From: Intestinimonas butyriciproducens
GTDB taxonomy: Bacteria > Bacillota > Clostridia > Oscillospirales > Oscillospiraceae
DNA: 64,000 nucleotides
Reading direction: 5' to 3'
NCBI RefSeq assembly: GCF_004154955.1
Contig: NZ_CP011524.1
Location: forward strand, 434,001 to 498,000
A program made the translations under genes and the position numbers. This document shows, one piece after another, positions 42,406 through 50,897 of this stretch. Positions within the stretch are counted from its first letter, which is position 1. Every line of letters starts with the position of its first letter. The notes below the pieces were generated by a model. That model saw only the letters and a list, made by a program, of their open reading frames with translations, did no database searches and was not told where the DNA came from.

Positions 42406-42446
42406 TGTTAGGCTCCTTTCTGTGTGATTTTCGATATATGGAAAAT

Positions 42447-42473
42447 AGCCCGCCCCCAAATTGGAGGCGGGCT
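42447..42473 (-). terminator. Hairpin between tube and chaperone genes
   Basis: AGCCCGCC pairs with GGCGGGCT around an 11-base loop; the minus strand continues ATTTTCC. A weak terminator or attenuator that would make the abundant tube mRNA more common than the downstream transcript. Confidence 0.5.
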
Positions 42474-42479
42474 TTCGCA

Positions 42480-43004
42480 TCAGATCAGGCTTTTCACGCC
42501 TGCCAGCATATCCACGCCGTTGACCTTGTAAACGCCGTTCAGCTTATCGACTTCGAGAAGCTGGTTGCCGTCCACTTCGATCATCAGGTAGGTAAGCTCG
42601 ATGGTAACGGTCGCTTCCATCGCCTCGCCCTTTTCCACCTTGCCGGGGTTCAGCTTTTTCACGCGGCCCATTTCCACCACGCGCAGGCCCTTAAAGGCAT
42701 AGCCGCCGGTCTTATCGTAGACCTGCTGGGCGGCGCGGAAAGTCAGATTGACCACAGACAGGGGGTTGAGCATATCCATGGCGGAGGAATACAGCGTGTT
42801 GAACTGGATTTCCTGCTCCATGCTCTCAAACTGTCCAATGGTGGGGCTGTCCAGCTCGCCGTTGACACCCACGCCGGAAACGGTGCTGGTTTTCATGTTG
42901 ACCTCCGGCAGCGTGGCGGAAGCGGCCACGCCGATCATCTTCGTGCCGTCGAGGTAAACATTGTAGTCGTTGATCTTTTCGGGGATGTAGTTATTGGAAA
43001 TCAT
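42480..43004 (-). CDS. Major tail tube protein (P2 FII-like)
   Basis: 174 residues. NNYIPEKINDYNVYLDGTKM at the start, GVGVNGELDSPTIGQFESME and the final VNGVDMLAGVKSLI fit the P2 FII tube family. It directly follows the sheath gene. Confidence 0.92.
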   Translation of the reverse strand: MISNNYIPEKINDYNVYLDGTKMIGVAASATLPEVNMKTSTVSGVGVNGELDSPTIGQFESMEQEIQFNTLYSSAMDMLNPLSVVNLTFRAAQQVYDKTGGYAFKGLRVVEMGRVKKLNPGKVEKGEAMEATVTIELTYLMIEVDGNQLLEVDKLNGVYKVNGVDMLAGVKSLI

Positions 43005-43022
43005 GGTCTGTTACCTCCCTTG

Positions 43023-44474
43023 TCAGTTCAGCGCGGCAGAGAGGGCATTGGGGTCAAACTCGATGATGTCCTCAATGTTTTCCGCCGGGGTGTAAGGGGT
43101 GATGTACTGATGGAAAGTCAACTTTCCGTTCAGCAGATCAGTGGTGGGGTTCTCGTCCTCGTTGAAAACGATCTCATACCGGGCGCACACACCACGGGCG
43201 ACAAAGCCGTTGCCACGGACATTCTCGCTGTCCACAATGGCCTCGATCAGCCGCTTGTTGGCGGGGCTGTCCACCCGCTGGAAGTAGGTCAGGATGAAGC
43301 TGTTGGCCGCCCAAGTCAGGAAACGGCGCACGCTGAACCAGCGATCTTTCGGGTCGCTGTTGCCCGGATAGGCAGCGGTGTTGTTGCCCCACAGACGGAA
43401 GCCGTTCATGTTCAGGAAAGTAGCCACGCCAAAGCTGTTGATGGTGTTGGCCTGCTCCTGATCGAGAACAACTTCGGTGCCGTCCGGCAGGCAGGCAGCG
43501 GACACCGCCAGCGCCTTGTTGGAGGGGCTGACATTGGGGGTGTCGTCGTTGACGGCATCCGTGTAGGCCGTGAGGGCGGCAGCCAGAGCGGAGCCGCTGT
43601 AAACGACCTTGCCCACCTTGGCATAGGGCCAGACGGCATAGGCGCTGGGGGAGCTGACAGCCTGCTTCTCCTTGGCGGTTTTCACATCGGTATACTTAGT
43701 CGCGCCGTTCTCGCCGGTGTTGATGTCCACGATGCACACCGCGCCGAACACGCCGTTGATCTCGCGGGTCTTTGCCTGCAGAGCGGCGGCCACGGTGGCA
43801 TCCTCGGAAAAGCGGGGCGCGATCAGGATGCCGGGGGTCATGGACAGCTTGGGATAGATCTGTCTCACCACTTCAAGGCCGGTCTCCTTGCCGGTGGACA
43901 CATCCACGCCGCCCACAATGTCGGCAGCGGTAACCTTGCTGGGGTCGATCTTCTTGCCGGTCACGGTCAGGGTGGCGGCCTGTTCGCCAGCGCCGCCGGA
44001 GATCAGCACGATATTGGCGGTGCCGTCGTCGTTGAAAGCCACGGTGTAGTCCTTATCCTTTTCCAGCGTAGTGCTTTCCTTTTTCACGGTCAGCTCGCCG
44101 GGGATAACGCCCACCACATCCAGCACCGCCACACCGGCATTGACGGGAACGGTGGTGCTGCTGATGTCAGCCGTGTGCTTGGCCGGGTCAAGCACATTGA
44201 TCAGCACCAGAGGGCCGGAGCCTACCACGCTGAAATTGGCGCTGATAGCTTCGCAAAGAGTGAACTTGGCGAAGTCCTTGTCGTAGCCGACAGCGGCCAC
44301 GGCTTCCTTGTAGTTATTCACCAGCAGCGGCACATTGACCGCCTCGGCGGGGTTGTCCAGCATATTCACAGGGGCGGTGCCCACAATGACCTGCAGACCG
44401 GCGGTGCCGGTGATCGGTGCGCTCATGCTGGTGGCCTGCTCGCTGGTGTAAACACCATGCTTGTAAGTGCCCAT
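43023..44474 (-). CDS. Tail sheath protein (P2 FI-like)
   Basis: 483 residues. The pattern LWGNNTAAYPGNSDPKDRWF, VRRFLTWAANSFILTYFQRV and the C-terminal hinge-like strand are typical of contractile sheath proteins. It shows that the phage is a myovirus. An Ig-like insertion near residues 110-180 (PVNAGVAVLDVVGVIPGEL, TVTGKKIDPSKV) is plausible. Confidence 0.93.
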   Translation of the reverse strand: MGTYKHGVYTSEQATSMSAPITGTAGLQVIVGTAPVNMLDNPAEAVNVPLLVNNYKEAVAAVGYDKDFAKFTLCEAISANFSVVGSGPLVLINVLDPAKHTADISSTTVPVNAGVAVLDVVGVIPGELTVKKESTTLEKDKDYTVAFNDDGTANIVLISGGAGEQAATLTVTGKKIDPSKVTAADIVGGVDVSTGKETGLEVVRQIYPKLSMTPGILIAPRFSEDATVAAALQAKTREINGVFGAVCIVDINTGENGATKYTDVKTAKEKQAVSSPSAYAVWPYAKVGKVVYSGSALAAALTAYTDAVNDDTPNVSPSNKALAVSAACLPDGTEVVLDQEQANTINSFGVATFLNMNGFRLWGNNTAAYPGNSDPKDRWFSVRRFLTWAANSFILTYFQRVDSPANKRLIEAIVDSENVRGNGFVARGVCARYEIVFNEDENPTTDLLNGKLTFHQYITPYTPAENIEDIIEFDPNALSAALN

Positions 44475-44488
44475 AGTTGTTTTCCTCC

Positions 44489-44815
44489 TTACAGTTCAGA
44501 TTTGATCTTGTTATACAGGATGCTTTCGGCGGTGCCGGGAATCTCGACACGGCGGCGAACCTCCGCAAACAGATCAATAGGAACGACCAGCCCGGCAGCC
44601 GCCGGGTGTTCGTTCAGAAACGCACGCAGCGCCTCCGGCAGCTCGCCGGGGTAAACGGTGAACTGGCGGGCCACGCCGCGCACGCTGGGGCCGCAGTAAA
44701 CGCGGCAGCAGGGCTTCGCAGCCTCCGCCGCCGTTTCCTTTACCTCTGCGGCCTCCGTCTGCGCTTCCCGCGCTTCGACGGCCTCCGCCGCCGCGATATT
44801 CTTTTTCGCGCTCAT
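44489..44815 (-). CDS. Small Ala/Glu-rich protein before the sheath
   Basis: 108 residues from the ATG at 44815. An Ala/Glu helix (AAAEAVEAREAQTEAAEVKE) is followed by a domain with two Cys (PCCRVYCGPSVRGVARQFTV) and a helical end. It does not match a family I know; its place between the tail terminator and the sheath suggests a tail assembly role. Confidence 0.65.
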   Translation of the reverse strand: MSAKKNIAAAEAVEAREAQTEAAEVKETAAEAAKPCCRVYCGPSVRGVARQFTVYPGELPEALRAFLNEHPAAAGLVVPIDLFAEVRRRVEIPGTAESILYNKIKSEL

Positions 44816-44829
44816 AAGTTGGTCCTTTC

Positions 44830-45357
44830 TCACAAGAGCCGGTACAGCTCCGTGTCCTGCGTCATGGATGGGGCGGTGCATTTGAGGAAGCAGGCCCCGA
44901 AATAGTACGGGTGACTGTCCTCGGTCTGCAAAGCCCATGTGATAGGTTTCTTCACCGTGAACGCGCCGCCGAAATACGGCGCGGTGCATACCCGCTGCAC
45001 GATGTCCTCCTTGATGTTGGCGACATCTTGGAAGCCCTCGCGCTCGGTGCCCGTGTCGTAGGCGCACACAGTCAGGGAAAATTCGACCTCCTGCGGGCTG
45101 TCGTCGTCAGGAATCTGCCCGCCGATCATCCGCACAACGATGTAGGGAGCCGCCGCCGCGTCCGTGTCCGCGTCCTCGTCGTTTTCTTCGGGGATAGGCA
45201 AGTCCTGCTTGTAGACTTTCAGGGGCTTTCGCCCGTTCTGCCCGTTGTATTTCTTCCCCTTGAAAAGCTCGGTCAGCATCTCGATCATTGCGTCTTGGCA
45301 GAGCTGTGCGGTTCTTCCGATACCCGCAGCCTCCACGGAATTTTTGTAGTCGTTCAT
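44830..45357 (-). CDS. Tail completion/terminator-like protein
   Basis: 175 residues with an alpha/beta layout (PYIVVRMIGGQIPDDDSPQE, VEFSLTVCAYDT, then GFQDVANIKEDIVQRVC) seen in tail terminator proteins of contractile phages. It lies after the gp10-like protein and before the sheath region. Confidence 0.65.
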   Translation of the reverse strand: MNDYKNSVEAAGIGRTAQLCQDAMIEMLTELFKGKKYNGQNGRKPLKVYKQDLPIPEENDEDADTDAAAAPYIVVRMIGGQIPDDDSPQEVEFSLTVCAYDTGTEREGFQDVANIKEDIVQRVCTAPYFGGAFTVKKPITWALQTEDSHPYYFGACFLKCTAPSMTQDTELYRLL

Positions 45358-45360
45358 GGG

Positions 45361-46056
45361 TTACGCCCTCCCGGATTTTGCAAGCACTTTCTGTACCTGT
45401 GCATTGAGGCGGTCGTGCAAAAATTCTTCCACATCCGGCTCAACCTCCGGCCAGATCGTGCGGTGCATGGCCGTGGCGCTGGGGCTTCCCAGCGTCACCA
45501 GCTTTTCAACATTGCCGTCCGCGTTCCGCCACCGGGGGCGGCCCTTTGCGGTCAGGTTATTGCCGGAGCTGGAACCGATCACACGCTGCACCATGCCGAT
45601 GTGCCCGGATTTGAACTCCGCCAAAAATGCCTTGCCCCTGTTTCCCTCTCCGGGCAGCGGCTTCATGCTGCTGGCTTTCAGCACCTTGCCATACCAGACA
45701 TCGGGGCCGTTGACCCACTGTGTCCCGGTATAGTGCGTCGGGTACGGGGGATTGGTCAGGAAATAACCCAGATCATTGCGCATCTTGGCAATGTGGATTT
45801 CAGCGGAAAGGCTCTTATTGGTGGCTTTCTTGCGCTGCACAAGGTCTTTCAGGTGGCGCTTGCCCGCCGCGTTTACGGCATATCGCGCCTTGGCTTTGGC
45901 GATCATCAGCTTGCGGGCCTCTCTGGCCGTGGCGTTGATGGCGACTTTTGCCGCCGCCGGGGTTTTCCGTTTCAGGTCACCCAGCGCCCGCTCCACGGTG
46001 TCCAGCCCGTCTACCGTGATCGTCATATTGCCCGCGTCATAGGTAATACTGCTCAT
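45361..46056 (-). CDS. HK97 gp10-like / lambda Z-like tail completion protein
   Basis: 231 residues. The N-terminal region (GLDTVERALGDLKRKTPAAA, then KVAINATAREARKLMIAKAK) fits the minor tail protein Z/gp10 family. Overlaps its neighbour by four bases. It connects head and tail. Confidence 0.75.
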   Translation of the reverse strand: MSSITYDAGNMTITVDGLDTVERALGDLKRKTPAAAKVAINATAREARKLMIAKAKARYAVNAAGKRHLKDLVQRKKATNKSLSAEIHIAKMRNDLGYFLTNPPYPTHYTGTQWVNGPDVWYGKVLKASSMKPLPGEGNRGKAFLAEFKSGHIGMVQRVIGSSSGNNLTAKGRPRWRNADGNVEKLVTLGSPSATAMHRTIWPEVEPDVEEFLHDRLNAQVQKVLAKSGRA

Positions 46057-46463
46057 TGACGCACCCGCTTCATCGTCATGCGATACACGCCCGCCTCGTC
46101 CTCGCAGCTCTTGATCTCGTAAGTGCGGGTCTTGCCGTCGCCTATGCCCAAGATCAGTTGCTTACCGACTTTCGGCTTGGGGCCGTAGTCCTCGGCGCGG
46201 ATATACAGGATGGAGTATGCCGCGTAAAGGCCGGTGTCGAAGTTCTGCTTCGCGCCCGCCTCCCAGTGGCTCGAATGTTCTTTCAGGGTGCTTTCTTCCA
46301 GCACGATCAAACATTCTTTGCCGTCCACCGTGCGCCGTTCCGCGTGCTCGCCGCCGTTGAAGAACGCGAGGGAAATATCCGCCGCAGCGCAGTCTTTGAA
46401 TGTGGGGGGCTTCCAGCCGTCCGCCGCGTTCTCATATTTCTGGTTCAGTTCAAACAGCGCCAT
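46053..46463 (-). CDS. Head-tail adaptor-like protein
   Basis: 136 residues from the ATG at 46463. Beta-rich, starting MALFELNQKYENAADGWKP. It is the first gene after the major capsid gene, so a head closure or adaptor role is likely. The family is not recognised. Confidence 0.6.
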   Translation of the reverse strand: MALFELNQKYENAADGWKPPTFKDCAAADISLAFFNGGEHAERRTVDGKECLIVLEESTLKEHSSHWEAGAKQNFDTGLYAAYSILYIRAEDYGPKPKVGKQLILGIGDGKTRTYEIKSCEDEAGVYRMTMKRVRQ

Positions 46464-46481
46464 AGTTCCCTCCAAAGCAGA

Positions 46482-46507
46482 ACCCTCGCCGGTTTCCCGG
46501 CGAGGGT
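46482..46507. terminator. Perfect hairpin after the major capsid gene
   Basis: ACCCTCGCCGG and its exact complement with a 4-base loop. The plus strand continues CTTTTC; on the minus strand the U-run is weak. It probably attenuates or protects the 3' end of the capsid mRNA. Confidence 0.6.
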
Positions 46508-46514
46508 CTTTTCA

Positions 46515-47567
46515 TCAGCAGACGGTGGCTACCAGCCAGCTATCCGCCTTGTCGGGGATGGGCAGGGGGTGAGCCTGCAGCTCGATCATGCGGCGGTCAG
46601 GGTGATGCTCCACATAGCTGCGCAGAACGCGGTCAGTCTGTGCCGTCACCCACTGGCCGCTGGCATCCTCGATGTAGGTGCAAGCGCCGTAGCCCAGCAT
46701 GAAGTTGGCCGCAGAGGAAATCATAATGACCATCTTATCGGGGATAAGAGGCTTGGTTTCCTCGTTCTCCGGGTCAGTCCAATCATCCAGATAGACTTCC
46801 CGATATTCGTAGATGTCCACATTGGGCTTGTTCAGGTGGGCGATGTAACGCACGCCGTTGGGCAAATCCTTGGGATGGATGATGCCCATTTCCACGCGGC
46901 GATTGTCCAGCTTCTTCTGCACATCCTCGTCCGCGAGGAACAGTTTCAGAGCCTCCTTGCCCATGATAACCATGTCCACATTGGTAAAGCCGTTGACCAG
47001 CACCCGGCTCTCCCACTCGTCCAGATTGTCAAGGATTTTGGCGGCGCTCTGGCCCCAGCGGGCGGTGCCGGACAGCGTGACCTTGTTGGTGAAACCGAAG
47101 TCGATCACTTCATCCACGCCGTCGCCCACAATGGGAATCTGGCCGGTGGTGATGGCCTGAACAGCCATCCATTCCTCCCGGCGCGTGGTCGCATCGTTCA
47201 GGTCGTTGTACTCGTCCATGAGCTTCTGCGCGGCCCGCTGGGCGGGGGTCATGCCGCTGTAAATGTCCTCGCCGGGCAGGCGGGTCATAAGCTGGTCAGC
47301 GGTGCTTATGGTGTAGGGATTGACCAGAGGGGGCTTGTAGCTCTCGGTCTGGTAGCCGCTGGATTTCAGCACCTTGCCGCCGACGCGGGGGTGGACAAAG
47401 GCTGCCATGCGGCGGCCGCCTTTCTTGATGTCGATGTCCACCCGCTCGGTGACAAAGTTCTTGCGGTTGGTGAAAAAGGTATCACGGAAAAAGGTGTGGA
47501 CAGGGGGAGCCTGACGCACGACCTCCGCCAGATAGCGCGGAGTGTAGATGTTCACTTCATTGGGCAT
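46515..47567 (-). CDS. Major capsid protein E (lambda-like)
   Basis: 350 residues. VNIYTPRYLAEVVRQAPPVH at the start, DIDIKKGGRRMAAFVHPRVG near 45-65, and a final TDRVLRSYVEHHPDRRMIEL fit the lambda gpE family of HK97-fold capsid proteins. It is next to the decoration protein, as in lambda. Confidence 0.92.
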   Translation of the reverse strand: MPNEVNIYTPRYLAEVVRQAPPVHTFFRDTFFTNRKNFVTERVDIDIKKGGRRMAAFVHPRVGGKVLKSSGYQTESYKPPLVNPYTISTADQLMTRLPGEDIYSGMTPAQRAAQKLMDEYNDLNDATTRREEWMAVQAITTGQIPIVGDGVDEVIDFGFTNKVTLSGTARWGQSAAKILDNLDEWESRVLVNGFTNVDMVIMGKEALKLFLADEDVQKKLDNRRVEMGIIHPKDLPNGVRYIAHLNKPNVDIYEYREVYLDDWTDPENEETKPLIPDKMVIMISSAANFMLGYGACTYIEDASGQWVTAQTDRVLRSYVEHHPDRRMIELQAHPLPIPDKADSWLVATVC

Positions 47568-47580
47568 TTTTTCTTCCTCC

Positions 47581-47934
47581 TTACTTCAAGAAGATGCCCA
47601 GATTCCGCAGGGCAACTTCGATGTCGGCAGCGGCAACGCCGCTGGGCAGGGCCAGACCGTCGGCAAAAAACTCGCCGGACAGGTAGATGATCGCGTCCTC
47701 GCCGCTCTCGGCAGCCTCGGCGGTGATGCCGTACAGGCCGGTGGTGGAGAGGGGATGGGAACCGTCCACGGCGGCAATGGCTTTCACCTTGCCGTCGTTG
47801 CCCAGCAGCACGGGGGCGTGGGCGGCCAGAGCGGCACCCGCCACCTTAACGGCGGTGGCAATGCCGATGGTCGTACCGGCCACGAAATAATCAGGCTGGG
47901 TGCCGAAAGTCTGCTTCGCCAAATTCATGCTCAT
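47581..47934 (-). CDS. Head decoration protein D-like
   Basis: 117 residues. The N-terminal strand and the final region (DAIIYLSGEFFADGLALPSG, then VALRNLGIFLK) follow the lambda gpD family that trimerises on the expanded capsid. Its place between scaffold and capsid genes supports this. Confidence 0.85.
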   Translation of the reverse strand: MSMNLAKQTFGTQPDYFVAGTTIGIATAVKVAGAALAAHAPVLLGNDGKVKAIAAVDGSHPLSTTGLYGITAEAAESGEDAIIYLSGEFFADGLALPSGVAAADIEVALRNLGIFLK

Positions 47935-47948
47935 AACTGCATCCTCCT

Positions 47949-48314
47949 TTACTTCTTGCCCAGACCCTTGATGGCATCCATGAACTCGTCATTTCCGCCG
48001 GTGGGGGTGGGCTGATTTCCTACGCCGTCAACGCCGCTGCCCGCCGCGTCGTTGGCTGCGCCCGCCAGATAGGTAGCGCCCTTGGTCTTGGCGTTCTTCA
48101 CCATAGCCATAGCGTAGTCGCTGGCGCTGATGGGCTTGGTGAACTTGGCCTCATTGGTCACTGCCTCGCTGCCGGGCAGGGCCATTTCCTCGATGTCGCG
48201 GATACGCTGGCGCTCTGCGTCCTCCGCCCGCTTTTCCGCCGCCTGCTCGATCTGGTCTACCAGCGTGGGATATGCGCTGCGCAGATCGTCCACGGTCTTG
48301 ATTTCGTTTGCCAT
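47949..48314 (-). CDS. Nested in-frame scaffold protein (Nu3-like)
   Basis: Inside the protease gene, AAGGAGGTAACAGAA precedes an ATG at 48314 in the same frame. The 121-residue product starts MANEIKTVDDLRSAYPTLVD and is helical with a Gly/Pro/Asn-rich tail. This is the arrangement of lambda C and Nu3, in which the scaffold is made in excess from an internal start. Confidence 0.7.
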   Translation of the reverse strand: MANEIKTVDDLRSAYPTLVDQIEQAAEKRAEDAERQRIRDIEEMALPGSEAVTNEAKFTKPISASDYAMAMVKNAKTKGATYLAGAANDAAGSGVDGVGNQPTPTGGNDEFMDAIKGLGKK

Positions 48315-49055
48315 TTCTGTTACCTCCTTATGGCAAGTTGTGTTCTCCGGCACGCCTGCCGGGCCGTTATTTACAAAACTGCTGGCGGCGGGGTCTGCTG
48401 CCAAGCTGTCCTGTACGAATTTGGGTGCCTTATCAAAAGGCAGGTGCATGTCAATGCTGTTGACGAACAGCACGCCGCCGCGATTTTCCACGACGGTATT
48501 TTCTTCGCCCACCAGCTCGTCCACAAAGCCGTTTGCCTTGGCCTGCTCGCCCGTCCACCAGCTCGTCGCATCCATCCATGCGGCAACCTCGTCTTTGGGC
48601 TTGCAGGTCTTTTTGGCGTAGAGGGTCACGATGTTATCCCGGATGGTGGTCAGCGCGTCAATGTACTGCTGCATGGTCACGGCATCCACATAATCGCAAA
48701 TGCCCATCCGCACGGGATGCACCATGTAGGTGCTGTCCGCCGCCGCCTCGACCTTGTTGCAATGGCAGGCAACGATGGTAGCGGCGCTGGCGCACAGGCC
48801 GTCAATGTGGGCCACTACCTCCGCCGCGTGCTGTTCCAGCAGATTGCCGATGGCCTGCGCGGCGAATACATCACCGCCGCCGCTGTTGATGCGCACCGTA
48901 ATGCGGCTCACCGCGCCCAGCGCGTTCAGATCGTCCGCAAACTGCTTCGGGGTCACTTCATCGCCCCACCAACTGCTGTCTGCAATGTCGCCGTAAAGCA
49001 GCAGCTCCGCGCTGCCTCCGGCCATGTTGCGAAATTGCCAAAACTTTTTAGGCAT
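47949..49055 (-). CDS. ClpP-like head maturation protease with C-terminal scaffold
   Basis: 368 residues. The start at 49055 has GGAGG eight bases upstream; an ATG six bases earlier is too close to it. Residues about 15-190 form a ClpP/S14-type fold with INSGGGDVFAAQAIGN and the serine region GLCASAATIVACHCN. The last 121 residues are a helical scaffold-like domain. The protease would process the prohead. Like lambda gpC-Nu3, the scaffold part has its own start (48314). The gene overlaps the portal gene. Confidence 0.88.
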   Translation of the reverse strand: MPKKFWQFRNMAGGSAELLLYGDIADSSWWGDEVTPKQFADDLNALGAVSRITVRINSGGGDVFAAQAIGNLLEQHAAEVVAHIDGLCASAATIVACHCNKVEAAADSTYMVHPVRMGICDYVDAVTMQQYIDALTTIRDNIVTLYAKKTCKPKDEVAAWMDATSWWTGEQAKANGFVDELVGEENTVVENRGGVLFVNSIDMHLPFDKAPKFVQDSLAADPAASSFVNNGPAGVPENTTCHKEVTEMANEIKTVDDLRSAYPTLVDQIEQAAEKRAEDAERQRIRDIEEMALPGSEAVTNEAKFTKPISASDYAMAMVKNAKTKGATYLAGAANDAAGSGVDGVGNQPTPTGGNDEFMDAIKGLGKK

Positions 49056-50649
49056 CGCCATTTCCTCCCGTCTTGATCTGCGGTTTTGTGATCTCGTCAA
49101 CCTCCCGCTTTTGGGCGGCCTCGATCTTCCGCTGTTTGATATTGGCGCTGTAACTGCCGCCGGTCATTTGGGCGGCTTCTTCCTCCGCCGTGGAGAAACC
49201 GGCGTCCACCCGCTGCACCGCCGCGTTGACCTCCTGCACCGGGTTCAGATTGGTGCGGGCAGGGCCGTTCCAGACACATTCCGTATATGCCTTGCGGATT
49301 GCCGGGTCGTCAAAGAATCCGGGGGCGTTGATGCGCCCGCGCGCCACGGCCTCGGCAAACCATTCCTCATAGATCGGGCGGCAGAAATCGTCCACGAATC
49401 CGTCACGCTGCATCTGGCAGGTGCGCCAAAACTCGTTGAGCGCGCCCCGCGCCGCGCTGTAAGAGGTCGTGAACTGCTTCATCATCACTTCCAGCGGAAT
49501 TTCCAGAGCCGCGCCGATCTGCTTCAACATGGCATTGGTGAAAGCGTCATAACCGGCATTGGGGTGCTTGGGGTCTGCGAAATTGACGGTTTCGCCGGGG
49601 TTCAGCCCGATAATAGCCGCAGGCCCCAGCTCAATGCTGCTGGTATCCGCGCTGTCTACCTGCTGTTCCTGCGGCAGCATTTCACCGAACGGCCTTGCGT
49701 CCGTTGCAGTTTCCGACTGTACGAACACGGTAAACATGGAGCTGATAACCGCCGCCATGATCTCCGCGTCCGTGTAGCGCCCAAGCTGCTTGATGGCTTC
49801 CAGCACGGGGGCCAGCATGGGCACGCCCCGGCGCTGCCCGATGCGCTCCCGGTCGATGATGTGCAGCACATTTCGCCGCCCTGTCTCCGCGCCGTATGCC
49901 TCCACCCGCTGCCAGCGCATTTCCTCCGGGCGCACCGTCCCGAAATTGGAGAGCGGATGCCGGTTGCAAATCCAGTAGGCGACCACCATGCCGTCCGCGT
50001 CTGTTTCAACGCCCTGCACAATGCTTGTGACCTTATGCCCCTGCACTTCGCAGGGGGAAAGCCTGTCAAAGCCGTTCGGGCTGCATACCCGGTCAGCCTC
50101 CACCAGCCGTACCCGCAGATCGTATGGCTGCCCGGTCTGATGCTTCATGGGCAGCAGCGCGATTGCGTCACCGTTCATGCAATAGCTCAAAAACGCGAGC
50201 CGCTGCAGCTTGTAGAAGTTATCCACCCGGTCGGCATCGCAGATCGGCGTATCAGCCCACAGGGCAAATTCCCGCACGATCTGCTCCCGCAGTGCGCCCG
50301 TCTGTTCGTCGGTCAGCTTCAAATACGCGCCGTCGATCTGCGGCGCAGGGGTCAAGCCACCGGCTACAACATTGGTGCGCATGGTTTTCAGGGCTGCCGT
50401 TGCGGCGGGAACGCCCATATAAGCATCCCTGCTTCTCTGCCGCAGGACATTGATGTTGTCCTCGATGTCCTCTTTTGCGCTGCCGCCGAAATACTCCCAG
50501 CCGCGCATACTCTTTTTGGTCACATTGGCACCGTAATTGCCGTAGCCGCTGTTGATGATGGATAGAGCCTGCCGGGCGGCAGCTCTCTTTGCCGCGTGTA
50601 CCGGCGCAACGGTAGCGATGGCCCTGTCAAGGATATTCGGTTTTGCCAT
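49048..50649 (-). CDS. Portal protein (lambda gpB-like)
   Basis: 533 residues. Blocks RSRDAYMGVPAATAALKTMR, AFLSYCMNGDAIALLPM and RRGVPMLAPVLEAIKQLGRY are typical of lambda-type portals. It forms the DNA gate of the head. It precedes the protease gene by an overlap of eight bases, as in lambda. Confidence 0.92.
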   Translation of the reverse strand: MAKPNILDRAIATVAPVHAAKRAAARQALSIINSGYGNYGANVTKKSMRGWEYFGGSAKEDIEDNINVLRQRSRDAYMGVPAATAALKTMRTNVVAGGLTPAPQIDGAYLKLTDEQTGALREQIVREFALWADTPICDADRVDNFYKLQRLAFLSYCMNGDAIALLPMKHQTGQPYDLRVRLVEADRVCSPNGFDRLSPCEVQGHKVTSIVQGVETDADGMVVAYWICNRHPLSNFGTVRPEEMRWQRVEAYGAETGRRNVLHIIDRERIGQRRGVPMLAPVLEAIKQLGRYTDAEIMAAVISSMFTVFVQSETATDARPFGEMLPQEQQVDSADTSSIELGPAAIIGLNPGETVNFADPKHPNAGYDAFTNAMLKQIGAALEIPLEVMMKQFTTSYSAARGALNEFWRTCQMQRDGFVDDFCRPIYEEWFAEAVARGRINAPGFFDDPAIRKAYTECVWNGPARTNLNPVQEVNAAVQRVDAGFSTAEEEAAQMTGGSYSANIKQRKIEAAQKREVDEITKPQIKTGGNGDA

Positions 50650-50660
50650 GCTCCGCCTCC

Positions 50661-50897
50661 TTACACATCACGGGGGCAGAAGTGAAACAGGCGGTTTCTG
50701 CCACCCGCTTTTTCTTCGGCCTCCGCTTCTGCCAGCTTCTTGCCCCAGTATTCCATTTCCTCCCGTATCTCTTTGAGGTTCGCCCTCGTCAGCATACGGG
50801 TGCCGATTTGGTAGCTCTGCCCGGTTGCCACGCTTTCCTCGGCGGCAAGCCAAGTGTTTAACTTCTGCTGGCAAAGCTCCTTTGTGAAAATAGCCAT
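50661..50897 (-). CDS. gpW-like / DUF6148-like head-tail joining protein
   Basis: 78 residues, helical, with LCQQKLNTWLAAEESVATGQ and MEYWGKKLAEAEAEEKAGGR. It lies between terminase and portal like lambda W. The family number is from memory. Confidence 0.75.
   Translation of the reverse strand: MAIFTKELCQQKLNTWLAAEESVATGQSYQIGTRMLTRANLKEIREEMEYWGKKLAEAEAEEKAGGRNRLFHFCPRDV

Noticed and set aside
42399-44654. 751-codon open frame on the plus strand
   Set aside because: Antisense to the clearly recognised sheath and tube genes; it has no start signal.
46056-47690. 544-codon open frame on the plus strand
   Set aside because: Antisense to the major capsid gene; its residues are the shadow of capsid codons.
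49024-50565. 513-codon open frame on the plus strand
   Set aside because: Antisense to the portal gene, which matches its family throughout.
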